Shown here in pieces: positions 1 to 8,418 of a stretch of DNA of 33,772 nt; the stretch's first letter is position 1, and each line of letters begins with the position of its first letter. Source of the DNA: Bacteroidota bacterium (lineage in GTDB: Bacteria; Bacteroidota; Bacteroidia; Flavobacteriales_F; PHOS-HE28). Location: assembly GCA_023418095.1 (NCBI GenBank), contig JAEZDL010000113.1, positions 1 through 33,772 of the forward strand. The letters run 5' to 3'. The notes beneath the pieces were generated by a model. The model was not told the DNA's origin. It made no database searches and saw only the letters and a program-made list of their open reading frames with translations. The position numbers were made by a program, and so were the translations under genes.

Positions 1-1
1 G

Positions 2-361
2 TTCCGCGTGGTCGGCCAGGTGCAATGGCACGTTACACCGAAGTCGTCCTTTTCCGCCGGGATCGATCTGTTCAACAAGGGAAGCCTGCAAACGATCCAT
101 GAAGAGTTGCGGGGGAAGGACCGGATCGACTACACGCAGATCGGCATCCATGGCGGCTGGGCGCTCGGCTTCGGAAGGGGTGAACTCCTCCTGCAGATGG
201 GAGCTTATGCTTATTCACCTTATCCCGATGAATCACCGCTTTTCCACCGTCTCGGCATGCGTTACCGATCCGGAAAAAAGCTGATGTGGCATGTGGCCTT
301 GAAGAGCCATTATGCAGTGGCCGATCATTGGGAATGGGGTGTTGGATACCGATGGCATTGA
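2..361 (+). CDS. Acyloxyacyl hydrolase (PagL-like outer-membrane beta-barrel), C-terminal part
   Basis: The reading frame is already open at base 2, so the gene begins before the window and only about 119 residues are seen. The visible part alternates polar and hydrophobic residues as in an outer-membrane barrel. It ends with LKSHYAVADHWEWGVGYRWH, which resembles the closing strands of Bacteroidota acyloxyacyl hydrolases (lipid A deacylase/PagL-type, PF09411), where a K-[ST]-H near the end is typical. Members of this family act on acyl chains of lipid A in the outer membrane. The catalytic Ser cannot be placed because the rest of the gene is missing. The stop codon overlaps the next gene's start by 10 bp, so the two are probably co-transcribed. 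The family call is moderately sure; the activity is inferred. Confidence 0.65.
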   Translation, partial: FRVVGQVQWHVTPKSSFSAGIDLFNKGSLQTIHEELRGKDRIDYTQIGIHGGWALGFGRGELLLQMGAYAYSPYPDESPLFHRLGMRYRSGKKLMWHVALKSHYAVADHWEWGVGYRWH

Positions 362-1089
362 AGGCGATCATAGCACTCGCATCGATCTTGCTTTTTGCAG
401 GCTGCAAAAAGGAACAATGGGATGATTGCATCACGAGCACCGGGCCTCAACGATCGGAGGAGCGTGTTCTGGCAGGCTTCCACACCGTGGATGTCAGCGA
501 TCGGATCGATGTGGTGCTCGATCATGTACCCGCTACGACGATCATTGTCCAAGCGGGAAGGAATCTTCTGGATCAGGTGATCACCGAAGTGCGTGATAGT
601 GTCCTTTATATCGCGAACGATAATCGCTGCAATTGGGTGCGAAGCTTCAAGCCACGGATAATGGTGAAGGTGCCGATCGGCGCGGTGCATTCACTTGTTC
701 TTCGCGGTACCGGCGATGTTTCGGCGATGGATACGGTAAGGCAGGATATTCTGCGGATCGATCAATGGCTAGCCATGGGTACTGTGGATCTCACGGTGAA
801 CGTGAATTCGATCGAGGTAGGTCTGCATACAGGCGCCGGTGACGTGGTGCTGCGCGGGCAGGTACAGGCGAACGCGAATTATTACAGTGGGATCATGGGA
901 ACGATCGATGCGGGGGATCTGCGCGCAGCGATCGTGAACATCAACAACAGTGGCGTGGGCGACTTCCATTGCTGGGCCAGCGATCAACTGAACGTGCAGA
1001 TCAATGATGCCGGGGATGTGTACTACCGCGGGGATCCGGCGATCGAAAGCTCGATCAATGGTTCCGGTGCATTGATCCGGATCGAATAG
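352..1089 (+). CDS. GIN-domain (DUF2807) lipoprotein
   Basis: A 245-aa protein. I chose the ATG at 352 because it is followed directly by a lipoprotein signal peptide (MALKAIIALASILLFAGC), with Cys18 as the lipidated residue; longer in-frame extensions lack this logic. Residues from about 45 to the end form a repeating beta-structure rich in N-N-S-G-x-G-D and G-A-G-D-V turns, typical of the head-GIN/DUF2807 putative auto-transporter adhesin domain common in Bacteroidota. It opens with the usual F-x-x-V-x-V-S-x-x-I-D-V. The protein should be anchored in the inner leaflet of the outer membrane or at the surface. The molecular role of DUF2807 is not established. The start overlaps the upstream barrel gene, suggesting one operon. 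It converges on the DUF72 gene with a 9-bp gap. Confidence 0.85.
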   Translation: MALKAIIALASILLFAGCKKEQWDDCITSTGPQRSEERVLAGFHTVDVSDRIDVVLDHVPATTIIVQAGRNLLDQVITEVRDSVLYIANDNRCNWVRSFKPRIMVKVPIGAVHSLVLRGTGDVSAMDTVRQDILRIDQWLAMGTVDLTVNVNSIEVGLHTGAGDVVLRGQVQANANYYSGIMGTIDAGDLRAAIVNINNSGVGDFHCWASDQLNVQINDAGDVYYRGDPAIESSINGSGALIRIE

Positions 1090-1098
1090 TGACCAAAC

Positions 1099-1902
1099 CT
1101 ATCCCGGTCTTCTTCCCGGTCCCATCCATCCTTCAATCGACACCTCGTGTCGTTGTGGTACGCGCGTCGGCTTCAATCCGGCCTTGTCGCATTCCTCCGC
1201 GAACGTGATGGCATCATCCAGCGCACAACATTTCGGATCGTTGTTGAAGAACACGTACACAGTACCCCGCTTTCCCCAAAACTCGCCGATCCGATCAACC
1301 CACATCCTCAAACCATCACGTGTATAGCAGGGCCATGGTTTTCGCATGCCGTGATGGAAGCGGATGTAGCCCCATTTCGCAGTTTTCCACCAAGGCTGGA
1401 TCGGTGATTCATTGCGATCGGCGAGCGTCAAGGGAATGTGATGGCGCTTCAGCAGATCGAATATCTCCTCATCGTACCAGCTTTCATGACGGAATTCCAG
1501 CGTAAGCTGAACATTTCCAAAATGGCCGATCGTCTTCTCGAGGTTGTCTGCATCCTTCTGCAAGTTCGGTGGAAGTTGCAGCAGGATCGGACCCAACTTC
1601 GATCCGAGATGGCGGGCATGTTCCATGAAACGGCGCACCGGTTCCTGCGTATCCTTTAGCCTTTTGATGTGCGTGATGAAACGGCTCGCCTTCACCACGA
1701 AAATGAGATCCTCCGGCGATCGATCGCGCCATGAAGCGAAGGTCTCTTCCTTCGGCAGCATGTAGAATGAATTGTTGATCTCCACCGATCGGAATCGATC
1801 CGCATAGAACTCGAGCCAGTTCTTCTGCGCCACACCGCGCGGGTAGAACGCATCGCGCCAATCGCGGTATTGCCAGCCCGAGGCGCCGATGATCACAGGC
1901 AT
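1099..1902 (-). CDS. DUF72 (YecE-like) family protein
   Basis: A 267-aa cytosolic protein. The start MPVIIGASGWQYRDWRDAFY is the signature of DUF72/YecE TIM-barrel proteins (G-x-S-G-W-x-Y-x-x-W-x-x-x-F-Y-P). It is followed by F-x-x-V-E-I-N-N-S-F-Y (residues 38-48), F-V-V-K-A-S-R-F-I-T-H, L-L-Q-L-P-P-N, and Y-V-F-F-N-N-D near the C-terminus, all in the expected order. The length matches the family. The fold resembles xylose-isomerase barrels, but no reaction is firmly assigned to the family. It lies 21 bp downstream of a small helical gene on the same strand, so the two probably form a short operon. Confidence 0.92.
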   Translation of the reverse strand: MPVIIGASGWQYRDWRDAFYPRGVAQKNWLEFYADRFRSVEINNSFYMLPKEETFASWRDRSPEDLIFVVKASRFITHIKRLKDTQEPVRRFMEHARHLGSKLGPILLQLPPNLQKDADNLEKTIGHFGNVQLTLEFRHESWYDEEIFDLLKRHHIPLTLADRNESPIQPWWKTAKWGYIRFHHGMRKPWPCYTRDGLRMWVDRIGEFWGKRGTVYVFFNNDPKCCALDDAITFAEECDKAGLKPTRVPQRHEVSIEGWMGPGRRPG

Positions 1903-1923
1903 GGCATGAAGTTACCCTTCACT

Positions 1924-2211
1924 TCAGGCGATCCGGTCAAGGATGCCTTCGATCGCGTCGTTCAGTTTGTCTGCTGCGCGGATCGTATCTGCGAACATCT
2001 CCGATCCGCTATTGAGCGTGCTCTCACGAAGCCTGTCCACATGATCGCGCAGCTCCGCGCTCCGTGGTTCCATCGCCAGGCCCTGCTCCAGTTGCAGATC
2101 GATGTCGGCGAGCAGTGCCTCATCCATCATGCCCTGCTGCAGTTCCGATCGCAGCATCACCACCGTTCTTCTCAATTTCTTCAACCTTCGTGCGAGATCG
2201 ATGCCTTTCAT
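1924..2211 (-). CDS. Small helical hypothetical protein
   Basis: A 95-aa protein starting at the ATG at 2211 (MKGIDLARRLKKLRRTVVML). A longer in-frame form could begin at 2319, but it would run into the divergent gene at 2296, so the shorter start is preferred. The sequence is almost entirely predicted helix with heptad-like Leu/Ile spacing (LRSELQQGMMDEALLADIDL, then LRDHVDRLRESTLNSG), suggesting a coiled-coil or helical bundle. It has no signal peptide or membrane segment. I do not recognise the family. Its position directly ahead of the DUF72 gene suggests co-expression. The opposite strand is also open here, so this call is moderate. Confidence 0.55.
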   Translation of the reverse strand: MKGIDLARRLKKLRRTVVMLRSELQQGMMDEALLADIDLQLEQGLAMEPRSAELRDHVDRLRESTLNSGSEMFADTIRAADKLNDAIEGILDRIA

Positions 2212-2295
2212 GCGGGCAAAGTTCGATCCGATCAGGGCCGATCCTACATTTGGGAACTTGTTGGCATATTGATTGAGTAACGACCATCCAAATCC

Positions 2296-3042
2296 ATGAG
2301 CATGAACCGCAGCCTGCACCTTTTCATCTTCACCTTATTCTCTGGCGTCTCCCTGTTCGCACAGGTGGATACGCTGCAGTCGACCGACACGACGAACCAA
2401 CTGCCGGATACCGCGAACAATTCTTCGATGATCTTCCGGGACAGCGTACCGAGCATCGATCCGGCCGAAATGGAGAAAGGCGTTTGGGTAGGCATACACG
2501 GAACGGTGGGTATGGTGGGCCCGAACAGTTTTTTCCTGGACCATGGCGACAGTACGGTGATCGTTGGGCTTACCGGTGAAGCGTTGCGCGAACACGATTT
2601 TGCACGCGGCCAGAAAGTGGTCGTTTATGGCAAGGCTGACAAGGACTTTTTCGGGAAACACATCATAAAGGCTCGCGCCGTGGCCACCGAAGGCGTTGAC
2701 GGGGCCGAACATTCAGTGGTATCGGAGAACGCACAGCTCGGTGTGTTGAAGGCTTCGTACGTTCCTGCATCCGTGGTGCATGGAAAGGTCTCGGCGGTTA
2801 CCGGAACGCGGATCGTGCTGGATGAAGGCGAGAACAGGATCTCGATAGATTCGAGCGCATTGCCGGCCGATCATGGTGTGAAACAGGGCGATCTGGTGCG
2901 GGCACAGGGCACGCTGGGCCGCGATCTCTGGAAGGAGCGTCTTTTCAAGGCCACGGCGATCGAAGTGATCGATCCCACGATTATCGAAGCGGGAAGCGAA
3001 CAGAAGGCCGGCATGCAAATTTCTCCGGACGGAGAGAAGTGA
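2296..3042 (+). CDS. Periplasmic protein with two tandem OB-fold-like domains
   Basis: A 248-aa protein with a signal peptide (MSMNRSLHLFIFTLFSGVSLFAQ, residues 1-23; a second ATG two codons in is equally possible). A linker rich in Thr, Asp and Asn leads to two related modules of about 70 residues, about 62-130 and 157-225. Each runs V-x-G-x-V, then a strand pair with D-x-G-D/E, then G-x-x-V-x-V/A-x-G-x/T, then F-K-A-x-A-I/V. This pattern resembles bacterial OB-fold (YgiW/BOF-like, DUF5666-like) proteins that bind small ligands or ions in the periplasm. The duplication is visible by eye; the OB-fold assignment is inferred. It is transcribed divergently from the small helical gene upstream. 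The gene after it is separated by a repeat element. Confidence 0.65.
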   Translation: MSMNRSLHLFIFTLFSGVSLFAQVDTLQSTDTTNQLPDTANNSSMIFRDSVPSIDPAEMEKGVWVGIHGTVGMVGPNSFFLDHGDSTVIVGLTGEALREHDFARGQKVVVYGKADKDFFGKHIIKARAVATEGVDGAEHSVVSENAQLGVLKASYVPASVVHGKVSAVTGTRIVLDEGENRISIDSSALPADHGVKQGDLVRAQGTLGRDLWKERLFKATAIEVIDPTIIEAGSEQKAGMQISPDGEK

Positions 3043-3369
3043 AACCAGGGCAGCGGGCACCCGGGCACAAGGGATGGACGGGATGTGCGTGAGCGATAGA
3101 AGTGGAAAGCCTGCAGGCCGCCCGCCATGCGGCGGGGCCGAAGCCTTGGAACGGATAGCGCGACGGCGAGTCTTCGAGCCGGCACGCCCAAGGCATTTTC
3201 TTCTCTCCAACACATTCCGTTGAACAATTTCATCCGCCTGATCCTGAAGGAAAGGCCGCTTGATCCGCACCTTTGTACCGATCGGAAAAAAGGAGCATGA
3301 TCTTTGTCAACGACCGATCCTTTCACCGATCCGATCGATAGCCGATCGTAAAGATCCAACCGCAACAAC
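3043..3369. other. Intergenic stretch with a dispersed repeat and a GATC cluster
   Basis: No convincing gene lies in these 327 bases. The first half holds copy 1 of a hairpin-forming repeat (3081-3190). The second half, directly upstream of the AsmA gene, holds eight GATC tetramers between 3262 and 3356, far denser than even the GATC-rich coding regions. Antisense open frames cross this interval but are extensions of shadow frames. Confidence 0.6.
3081..3190 (-). repeat. Dispersed hairpin repeat, copy 1
   Basis: Read on the minus strand, this element starts with GGGCGTGCC (3181-3189). It continues with GCTATCCG (3152-3159), then a GC-rich hairpin built from CCGCC-GCAT-GGCGG (about 3120-3140), then GGCTTTCCACTTCTATCGCT and CACGCACATCC (ending 3081). 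The same ordered blocks with a different hairpin occur at 29710-29847 on the plus strand. Conserved flanks around a self-complementary centre of changing sequence resemble REP/BIME-type or structured-RNA elements rather than a gene. Spurious translations of both copies share the peptide GFPLL-S-[LF]-T-H-I-P, which is how the relation shows up. Function unknown. Confidence 0.65.
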
Positions 3370-6210
3370 ATGGGAAAGTGGACCAAACGCATACTGCTGG
3401 GGATCGTAGGACTTGTGGTGCTGCTGCTGATCGCGGCGGTGCTGCTGCCGATCCTGTTCAAGGACAAGATCGAGGCGCGCGTGAAGGCCGAGGTGAACAA
3501 GAACGTGAACGCCGTGGTGGAGTGGGGCGATTGGGACATCGGGATCATCCGCAGCTTCCCGAACCTGCATGTGACGGTGGAGGATCTGGTGATCACCAAC
3601 AAGGCGCCGTTCGAAGGGATCGAGCTGGCCAACATCGGGAAGCTCGCGCTCACGCTCGACATCAAGAGCCTTTTCGGCGACAAGATCGATATAAAGCGCG
3701 TGGGGCTTGAGGAACCGGTGATCCATGTGAAAGTGCTTGAGGACGGAACTTCCAACTACGACATCGCGATCGAAACCGATTCCACCGAAGTGGCCGCGCC
3801 CGAGGATACCAGCACGTTCCATGTGGGCCTGCGCGAATATTGGATCACCAATGGGCACGTGATCTATGATGATCTATCGCTGCCGATGAAGCTCGATCTG
3901 CGCGGTCTGGATCACAAGGGCAACGGCGATTTCACCCAGGATCTTTTCGTGCTCAACACCACCACTACAGCGGAAGCCGTGGACGTTTTCTACGATGGAA
4001 CACAGTACTTGAAAAAAGCGAAGGCCGACATCAAGGCCGATCTGGACATGGCCCTGCCGAACATGAAGTTCACGTTCCGCGACAACGAAGCCGCGATCAA
4101 CAAACTCGTGCTTGGTTTTGATGGCTGGCTGGCGATGCCGACCGATGACATCACCATGGACATCAAATGGGACACGAAGCGCAGCGATCTGGCCACGATC
4201 CTCTCACTTGTCCCTGCGGAATTCGCCACCGATCTGGAGGGCGTTGACATGAGCGGAAAGGCGGCCTTCAACGGATTCGTGAAAGGGCTTTACAATGAAA
4301 CGAACATGCCCGCATTCGGGCTGGTGGTGAACGTGGACAATGGCCGCTTCAAATATCCGGATCTGCCCAATAGCGTGGAGAACATCTTCGTGGACCTGAA
4401 GATCAATTCGCCTGGCGGAACGGACATGGACAAGATGGTGATCGACATGCCGCGCTTCGCGATGACGATGGCGGGCAATCCGATCGAGGCACGGATGCAT
4501 TTGACCACGCCGATGAGCGATCCGAACGTTGATGCGGAATTGCGCGCGAACATGGATCTGGCGACCGTGAAGACCGTTGTGCCCATGGAAGGCGACGATC
4601 TGAAAGGCAACCTCACCGCCGATGTGCGCATGAAAGGCCGGATGAGCTCAGTGGAGAAAGGTCAGTACGATCAATTCCTCGCGGAAGGAAAATTGATCCT
4701 GCTTGACATGGCGTACAAGACGGATTCACTTCCGCCGATCGGGATCAACAGCCTTTACTTCGATTTCAGTCCGCAATTCCTTTCGCTCACCAGCTACGAT
4801 GGAACGGTCGGCAGCAGCAAGATCCAGGCGAAAGGCAAGATCGATAATTACCTGCAGTGGTGGTTGAAGGACAGCACGCTCGCGGGTACTTTCGATGTGG
4901 TGGCCGATCGGTTCGATCTGAACGAACTGATGGGACCCGACGCGCCTGAGGAAGGAGAAGCTTCCGCGGAAACATCCGCCGATACTTCGAAAATGGAACT
5001 GATCGAAGTGCCGGGCAACATCAACTTCAACATGACCGCTGCGGTGGGTGAAGTGATCTACGAGAACCTGAAGCTCACCAATGTGAAAGGCGGGCTCGGT
5101 GTCCGCGATCAACGCGTGGAATTGAAGGATGTGTTCTTCAACATCTTCGATGGAGCGGTGAAAATGGCCGGCGCGTACGACACGAAAGAGAAGGCGGCGC
5201 CGAAGATCGACTTCAACTACGATGTGAAGGAAGTGGACATCCAGCAGGCCGTTGCTTCCATGGAAATGATCCAGAAGATGGCGCCGATCGCGAAGACCGC
5301 ATTCGGGAAATTCAGCACCGATCTGGCGATGAGCGCGCAGCTCGATCAGCACATGGAAGTATTGATGAACACGATCGCCGGTCGCGGCACGCTGCGCACG
5401 AAGAACGTGAAGGTGGAAGGTTTCCAGCCGCTTGTGAACCTTGCGCAGGCGTTGAAGATCAAAGAGATCCAGAACACCAACATCCAGGATCTACTCTTCA
5501 CTTACATCCTGCAGGATGGCAAGATGATCACCGAACCGTTCGATGTGAAGCTCGATCGGGTGAACGCGAAAGTGGGCGGAAGCACAGCCTTCGCCGATCA
5601 GGCGATCGATTACGACATGACCGCGAAGATCCCGAGCGACGTTTTCGGATCAGGCGCGCAACAGGCCGTAGCGGGATTGCTTGGCCAGGCGAACCAGGCG
5701 ATCGGCGCGAACCTGCAGGTGCCGAAGGAACTGGACGTAACTGTGAAGATCACCGGAACGATCACCGATCCGGTGATCAAGCCGGTGTTCGCTGGCGGTG
5801 GATCCAGCGTGAAGGAAACGGTGAAGGAGGAAGTGAAGGAACAGATCAACCAGCAGATCGACAATGCGCGGGAGGAAGCGATCGCAAAGGCGAAGGCCGA
5901 ACGCGATCGGTTGATCGCGGAAGCCCAGAAACAGGCGGATAAATTGAAGGCCGATGCACGTGAGGAAGCGAAGCGATTGCGTGAACAAGCCGAAAAGGCC
6001 GCCGATGATCAGCTCGCGAAAGTGACCAATCCGTTGGCGAAAGCGGCCGCCAAGATCGCTGCCGACAAAGCCAAGGAAGAAGCCCGGAAACGGGAGGAAC
6101 AGGCGGTGGCTGAAGCGGACAAACGCGCGGATGGCATTGTTGACACGGCGCGCAAACAGGGCGACAGCCTGGTGCAGAAGGCCGAGGCCACCGAAACGAA
6201 GCTGAAGTAA
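3370..6210 (+). CDS. AsmA-family envelope protein with a coiled-coil tail
   Basis: A 946-aa protein. Residues 5-31 form one N-terminal membrane anchor (ILLGIVGLVVLLLIAAVLLP). It is followed by the classical AsmA start: I-x-x-x-V-x-x-x-V-N-x-N-V-N-A-V-V-E-W, then S-F-P-N-L-H-V-T-V-E-D-L and I-G-K-L-A-L-T-L-D-I-K-S-L-F. The middle is a long repetitive beta-region, as in AsmA-type lipid-transfer-like proteins, and the AsmA_2-like C-terminal region lies around 590-800. AsmA proteins are anchored in the inner membrane with a periplasmic beta-groove and are linked to phospholipid transport and outer-membrane homeostasis. Residues about 812-946 are unusual: an almost pure Ala/Glu/Lys/Arg coiled coil (EEAIAKAKAERDRLIAEAQK and similar heptads). 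It is followed by a weak terminator and then the PorE-like gene. Confidence 0.9.
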   Translation: MGKWTKRILLGIVGLVVLLLIAAVLLPILFKDKIEARVKAEVNKNVNAVVEWGDWDIGIIRSFPNLHVTVEDLVITNKAPFEGIELANIGKLALTLDIKSLFGDKIDIKRVGLEEPVIHVKVLEDGTSNYDIAIETDSTEVAAPEDTSTFHVGLREYWITNGHVIYDDLSLPMKLDLRGLDHKGNGDFTQDLFVLNTTTTAEAVDVFYDGTQYLKKAKADIKADLDMALPNMKFTFRDNEAAINKLVLGFDGWLAMPTDDITMDIKWDTKRSDLATILSLVPAEFATDLEGVDMSGKAAFNGFVKGLYNETNMPAFGLVVNVDNGRFKYPDLPNSVENIFVDLKINSPGGTDMDKMVIDMPRFAMTMAGNPIEARMHLTTPMSDPNVDAELRANMDLATVKTVVPMEGDDLKGNLTADVRMKGRMSSVEKGQYDQFLAEGKLILLDMAYKTDSLPPIGINSLYFDFSPQFLSLTSYDGTVGSSKIQAKGKIDNYLQWWLKDSTLAGTFDVVADRFDLNELMGPDAPEEGEASAETSADTSKMELIEVPGNINFNMTAAVGEVIYENLKLTNVKGGLGVRDQRVELKDVFFNIFDGAVKMAGAYDTKEKAAPKIDFNYDVKEVDIQQAVASMEMIQKMAPIAKTAFGKFSTDLAMSAQLDQHMEVLMNTIAGRGTLRTKNVKVEGFQPLVNLAQALKIKEIQNTNIQDLLFTYILQDGKMITEPFDVKLDRVNAKVGGSTAFADQAIDYDMTAKIPSDVFGSGAQQAVAGLLGQANQAIGANLQVPKELDVTVKITGTITDPVIKPVFAGGGSSVKETVKEEVKEQINQQIDNAREEAIAKAKAERDRLIAEAQKQADKLKADAREEAKRLREQAEKAADDQLAKVTNPLAKAAAKIAADKAKEEARKREEQAVAEADKRADGIVDTARKQGDSLVQKAEATETKLK

Positions 6211-6219
6211 CTTTGCGGC

Positions 6220-6256
6220 ACCGCCCGCCCCGATCGCAGCGGTTGGGGCGGTTCTT
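6220..6256 (+). terminator. Possible intrinsic terminator after the AsmA gene
   Basis: ACCGCCC (6220-6226) can pair with GGGCGGT (6246-6252), leaving a 19-base loop that can itself partly pair. TTCTT follows. The U-tract is weak, so this may only attenuate transcription into the next gene. Confidence 0.4.
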
Positions 6257-6280
6257 GTACGATCGGTACGGGATCTGGCA

Positions 6281-8344
6281 ATGTCGCGTTATAACTGGAT
6301 GATCACCCTTTTCCGTCGGCTGTTACTGGCAGTTCCGATCTTTCTTTGCGTTCTCTCCGCACAGGCGCAGGATGAGGATCCCGATCCGTGCGCGGCACCG
6401 GCCGACAAGAAGATCGTGAAGCTTTTGGATGAAGCCGCGAAGGCGAAGGATCCCGGTGAACGGCACCGCGCGTTGAAGGAAACGATCGAAATGGATCCGC
6501 AATGCGCGGAATGTCTTTTCCGTTTGGGGAACTCTGCTTATTCGATCGCGAAGCAGACCGGCCGTGACTTCGATCCGGCGATCAGGTATTTCGATCAGCT
6601 CAATTCGATCTGTCCGCAGTACCATGCCGATGTTCCTTACCATCTGGGGCTGATGTATTATGTCGGCGACAAATTCGCTGAAGCTGCGAAGTACTTTACG
6701 GACTTCCAGAAATTTCCGATCGATGATCCATCGAAACTTTCAAAGGACCACGAGAAGAAGCTGTCGGATGTGGAGGAATTGATGCCGGAACTTTCGTTCT
6801 ACATGGATTTCTTCAAGAATGATGTCGCCTTCGATCCGAAATTGATCCAGAACGTGAGCACGCCGGCGGAGGAATACCTGCCGATGCTTTCACCGGACAA
6901 TGAGTTGCTCTTCTTCACCCGCGTAAGCAAGTCGAAGGCGAAAGGCGACATCCTTTCCACGGAGATCGAACAATTGATCGAAGCCAGGCGCACCGATCTG
7001 AACAAGTACGATGGGGGCCGCGTGCTTCCAGAACCATTCAATGTGGGTGATAGTTACGGGGGCGTTTCCATCAGCCTCAACAACAAAGAGATGTATGTTA
7101 CGATCTGCGGCAAGGCCGATGCACGTGGCTATCGCAATTGCGACATCTTCCGAAGCCATTTCGAAACGAAGTACGACCTGGACAAGGGCGGGCCTTCGTG
7201 GGAATGGGGCGGTCTCCAGGACCTGGGTCCGAACATCAACACACCCGATGGTTGGGAAAGCCAGCCCAGCCTGAGCGCCGATGGCAACACGTTGTACTTC
7301 GCCGTTCAGCGAGCGAACACGAAGGGAATGGACATCTACCAAAGCACCCGTGGACCGAAAGGCGAGTGGTCCAAAGCGGTGCCGGTGCCGGTGATCAATA
7401 CCGACGGAGATGAAAAGGCGCCGTTCATGCACACGGACAGCCGCACGCTCTACTTCGCCGCGCGACCTTCCAGTGAGGAACAGGAAAAAGGGCATCGCGG
7501 TGCCGGCGGATACGACATCTTCTACAGCCGGTTGGGAGATGATGGAAGCTGGAGCCAGCCAAAGAACATCGGCCATCCGATCAGCACCGATCAGGATGAA
7601 CATGGCATGATCGTGAGCACCGATGGGCGTACTGCGTACTTCGCAAGCAACAGGTTCAAAGGCGCCGGTGGGCTGGATATCTACAGTTTCGCAATGCCGC
7701 AGGAAGCGCGGCCCGAGGATGTCCTCGTTGTGAAAGGTGAAGTGCGTGATGAGAAAGGTGAAGTGGTCCGCGATGCGCAGATCGAGATCAAGTACATGGA
7801 CACGCGCAAAGTGGAACTGATCGATGTGGACAAGGATGATGGGCGTTACGCGACGGTGGTGAACCTGAAGCAGGCGGGAGATGTGGTGCTAACGGTGAAG
7901 AAGCAGGACCACGTTTTCGATTCACGCAGTTTCGGATCGCAGGATACCGCGCGCGGGGGTGTGGCCGAAGTGGACATGATGGTGCAGAAGATCGAAGTGG
8001 GGAAGAATTACAAGGTGAACGATATCAAGTATGGAACGAATTCCGCGGAGATCACCGATGCCTCGAAATTCATACTCGATGAACTGATCGATTTCCTGAA
8101 AGAGAATCCTTCCGTGAAGATCAGGATCGATGGCCATACGGACAATGTGGGCGGTAGCGGGGACAATATGGTGCTGAGCGAGAACCGGGCGGAAAATGTG
8201 CGCCGGTATTTGCAGGAGCATGGCATCGCGTCGGCGCGGTTGAGCTCAAAAGGGTTCGGGCCGACCGTGCCCGTGGCGGATAATTCCAGTGAAGAAGGCC
8301 GCGCACAGAACCGCAGGACGGAATTCGTGATCGTCGGCAAGTGA
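6281..8344 (+). CDS. PorE-like OmpA family protein (TPR, PD40 propeller, CRD, OmpA)
   Basis: A 687-aa periplasmic protein. The signal peptide covers residues 1-30 (cleavage after AQAQ; a second ATG at codon 7 is possible). TPR-like helices follow at about 40-170, then a PD40/WD40-like beta-propeller at about 195-470 with repeated Y/F-F-A-S/V blades (SADGNTLYFAVQRANTKGMD, TDGRTAYFASNRFKGAGGLD). A carboxypeptidase-regulatory-like fold lies at 481-545 (V-K-G-E-V-R-D-E-K-G-E-V-V). The OmpA peptidoglycan-binding domain is 577-687, with IDGHTDN (Asp621) and LSENRAENV (Arg636). This domain order and length match PorE of the type IX secretion system, which attaches the T9SS trans-envelope ring to peptidoglycan. 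PorE itself is a lipoprotein and this protein has no lipobox Cys, so it may be a PorE paralogue. Confidence 0.85.
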   Translation: MSRYNWMITLFRRLLLAVPIFLCVLSAQAQDEDPDPCAAPADKKIVKLLDEAAKAKDPGERHRALKETIEMDPQCAECLFRLGNSAYSIAKQTGRDFDPAIRYFDQLNSICPQYHADVPYHLGLMYYVGDKFAEAAKYFTDFQKFPIDDPSKLSKDHEKKLSDVEELMPELSFYMDFFKNDVAFDPKLIQNVSTPAEEYLPMLSPDNELLFFTRVSKSKAKGDILSTEIEQLIEARRTDLNKYDGGRVLPEPFNVGDSYGGVSISLNNKEMYVTICGKADARGYRNCDIFRSHFETKYDLDKGGPSWEWGGLQDLGPNINTPDGWESQPSLSADGNTLYFAVQRANTKGMDIYQSTRGPKGEWSKAVPVPVINTDGDEKAPFMHTDSRTLYFAARPSSEEQEKGHRGAGGYDIFYSRLGDDGSWSQPKNIGHPISTDQDEHGMIVSTDGRTAYFASNRFKGAGGLDIYSFAMPQEARPEDVLVVKGEVRDEKGEVVRDAQIEIKYMDTRKVELIDVDKDDGRYATVVNLKQAGDVVLTVKKQDHVFDSRSFGSQDTARGGVAEVDMMVQKIEVGKNYKVNDIKYGTNSAEITDASKFILDELIDFLKENPSVKIRIDGHTDNVGGSGDNMVLSENRAENVRRYLQEHGIASARLSSKGFGPTVPVADNSSEEGRAQNRRTEFVIVGK

Positions 8345-8365
8345 TCGGCATTCGTCGGGCGAAAG

Positions 8366-8395
8366 TTGGAATTGGTCGTTAGGGAATTATATTTC
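8366..8395 (+). promoter_or_regulatory. Candidate Bacteroidota-type promoter for the protease gene
   Basis: TTG at 8366-8368 is followed after 19 bases by TATATTTC (8388-8395). The latter matches seven of eight positions of the Bacteroidota -7 consensus TANNTTTG, and the spacing fits the -33/-7 arrangement. It lies 24 bases ahead of the ATG at 8419. This is pattern matching only. Confidence 0.35.
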
Positions 8396-8418
8396 GAAGT
8401 TTTTTCAACACATGTACA

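Noticed and set aside
2871..3755. Long minus-strand frame of 294 codons
   Set aside because: It is antisense to the tandem OB-fold and AsmA genes and has a Ser/Arg-rich composition typical of shadow frames in GC-rich DNA.
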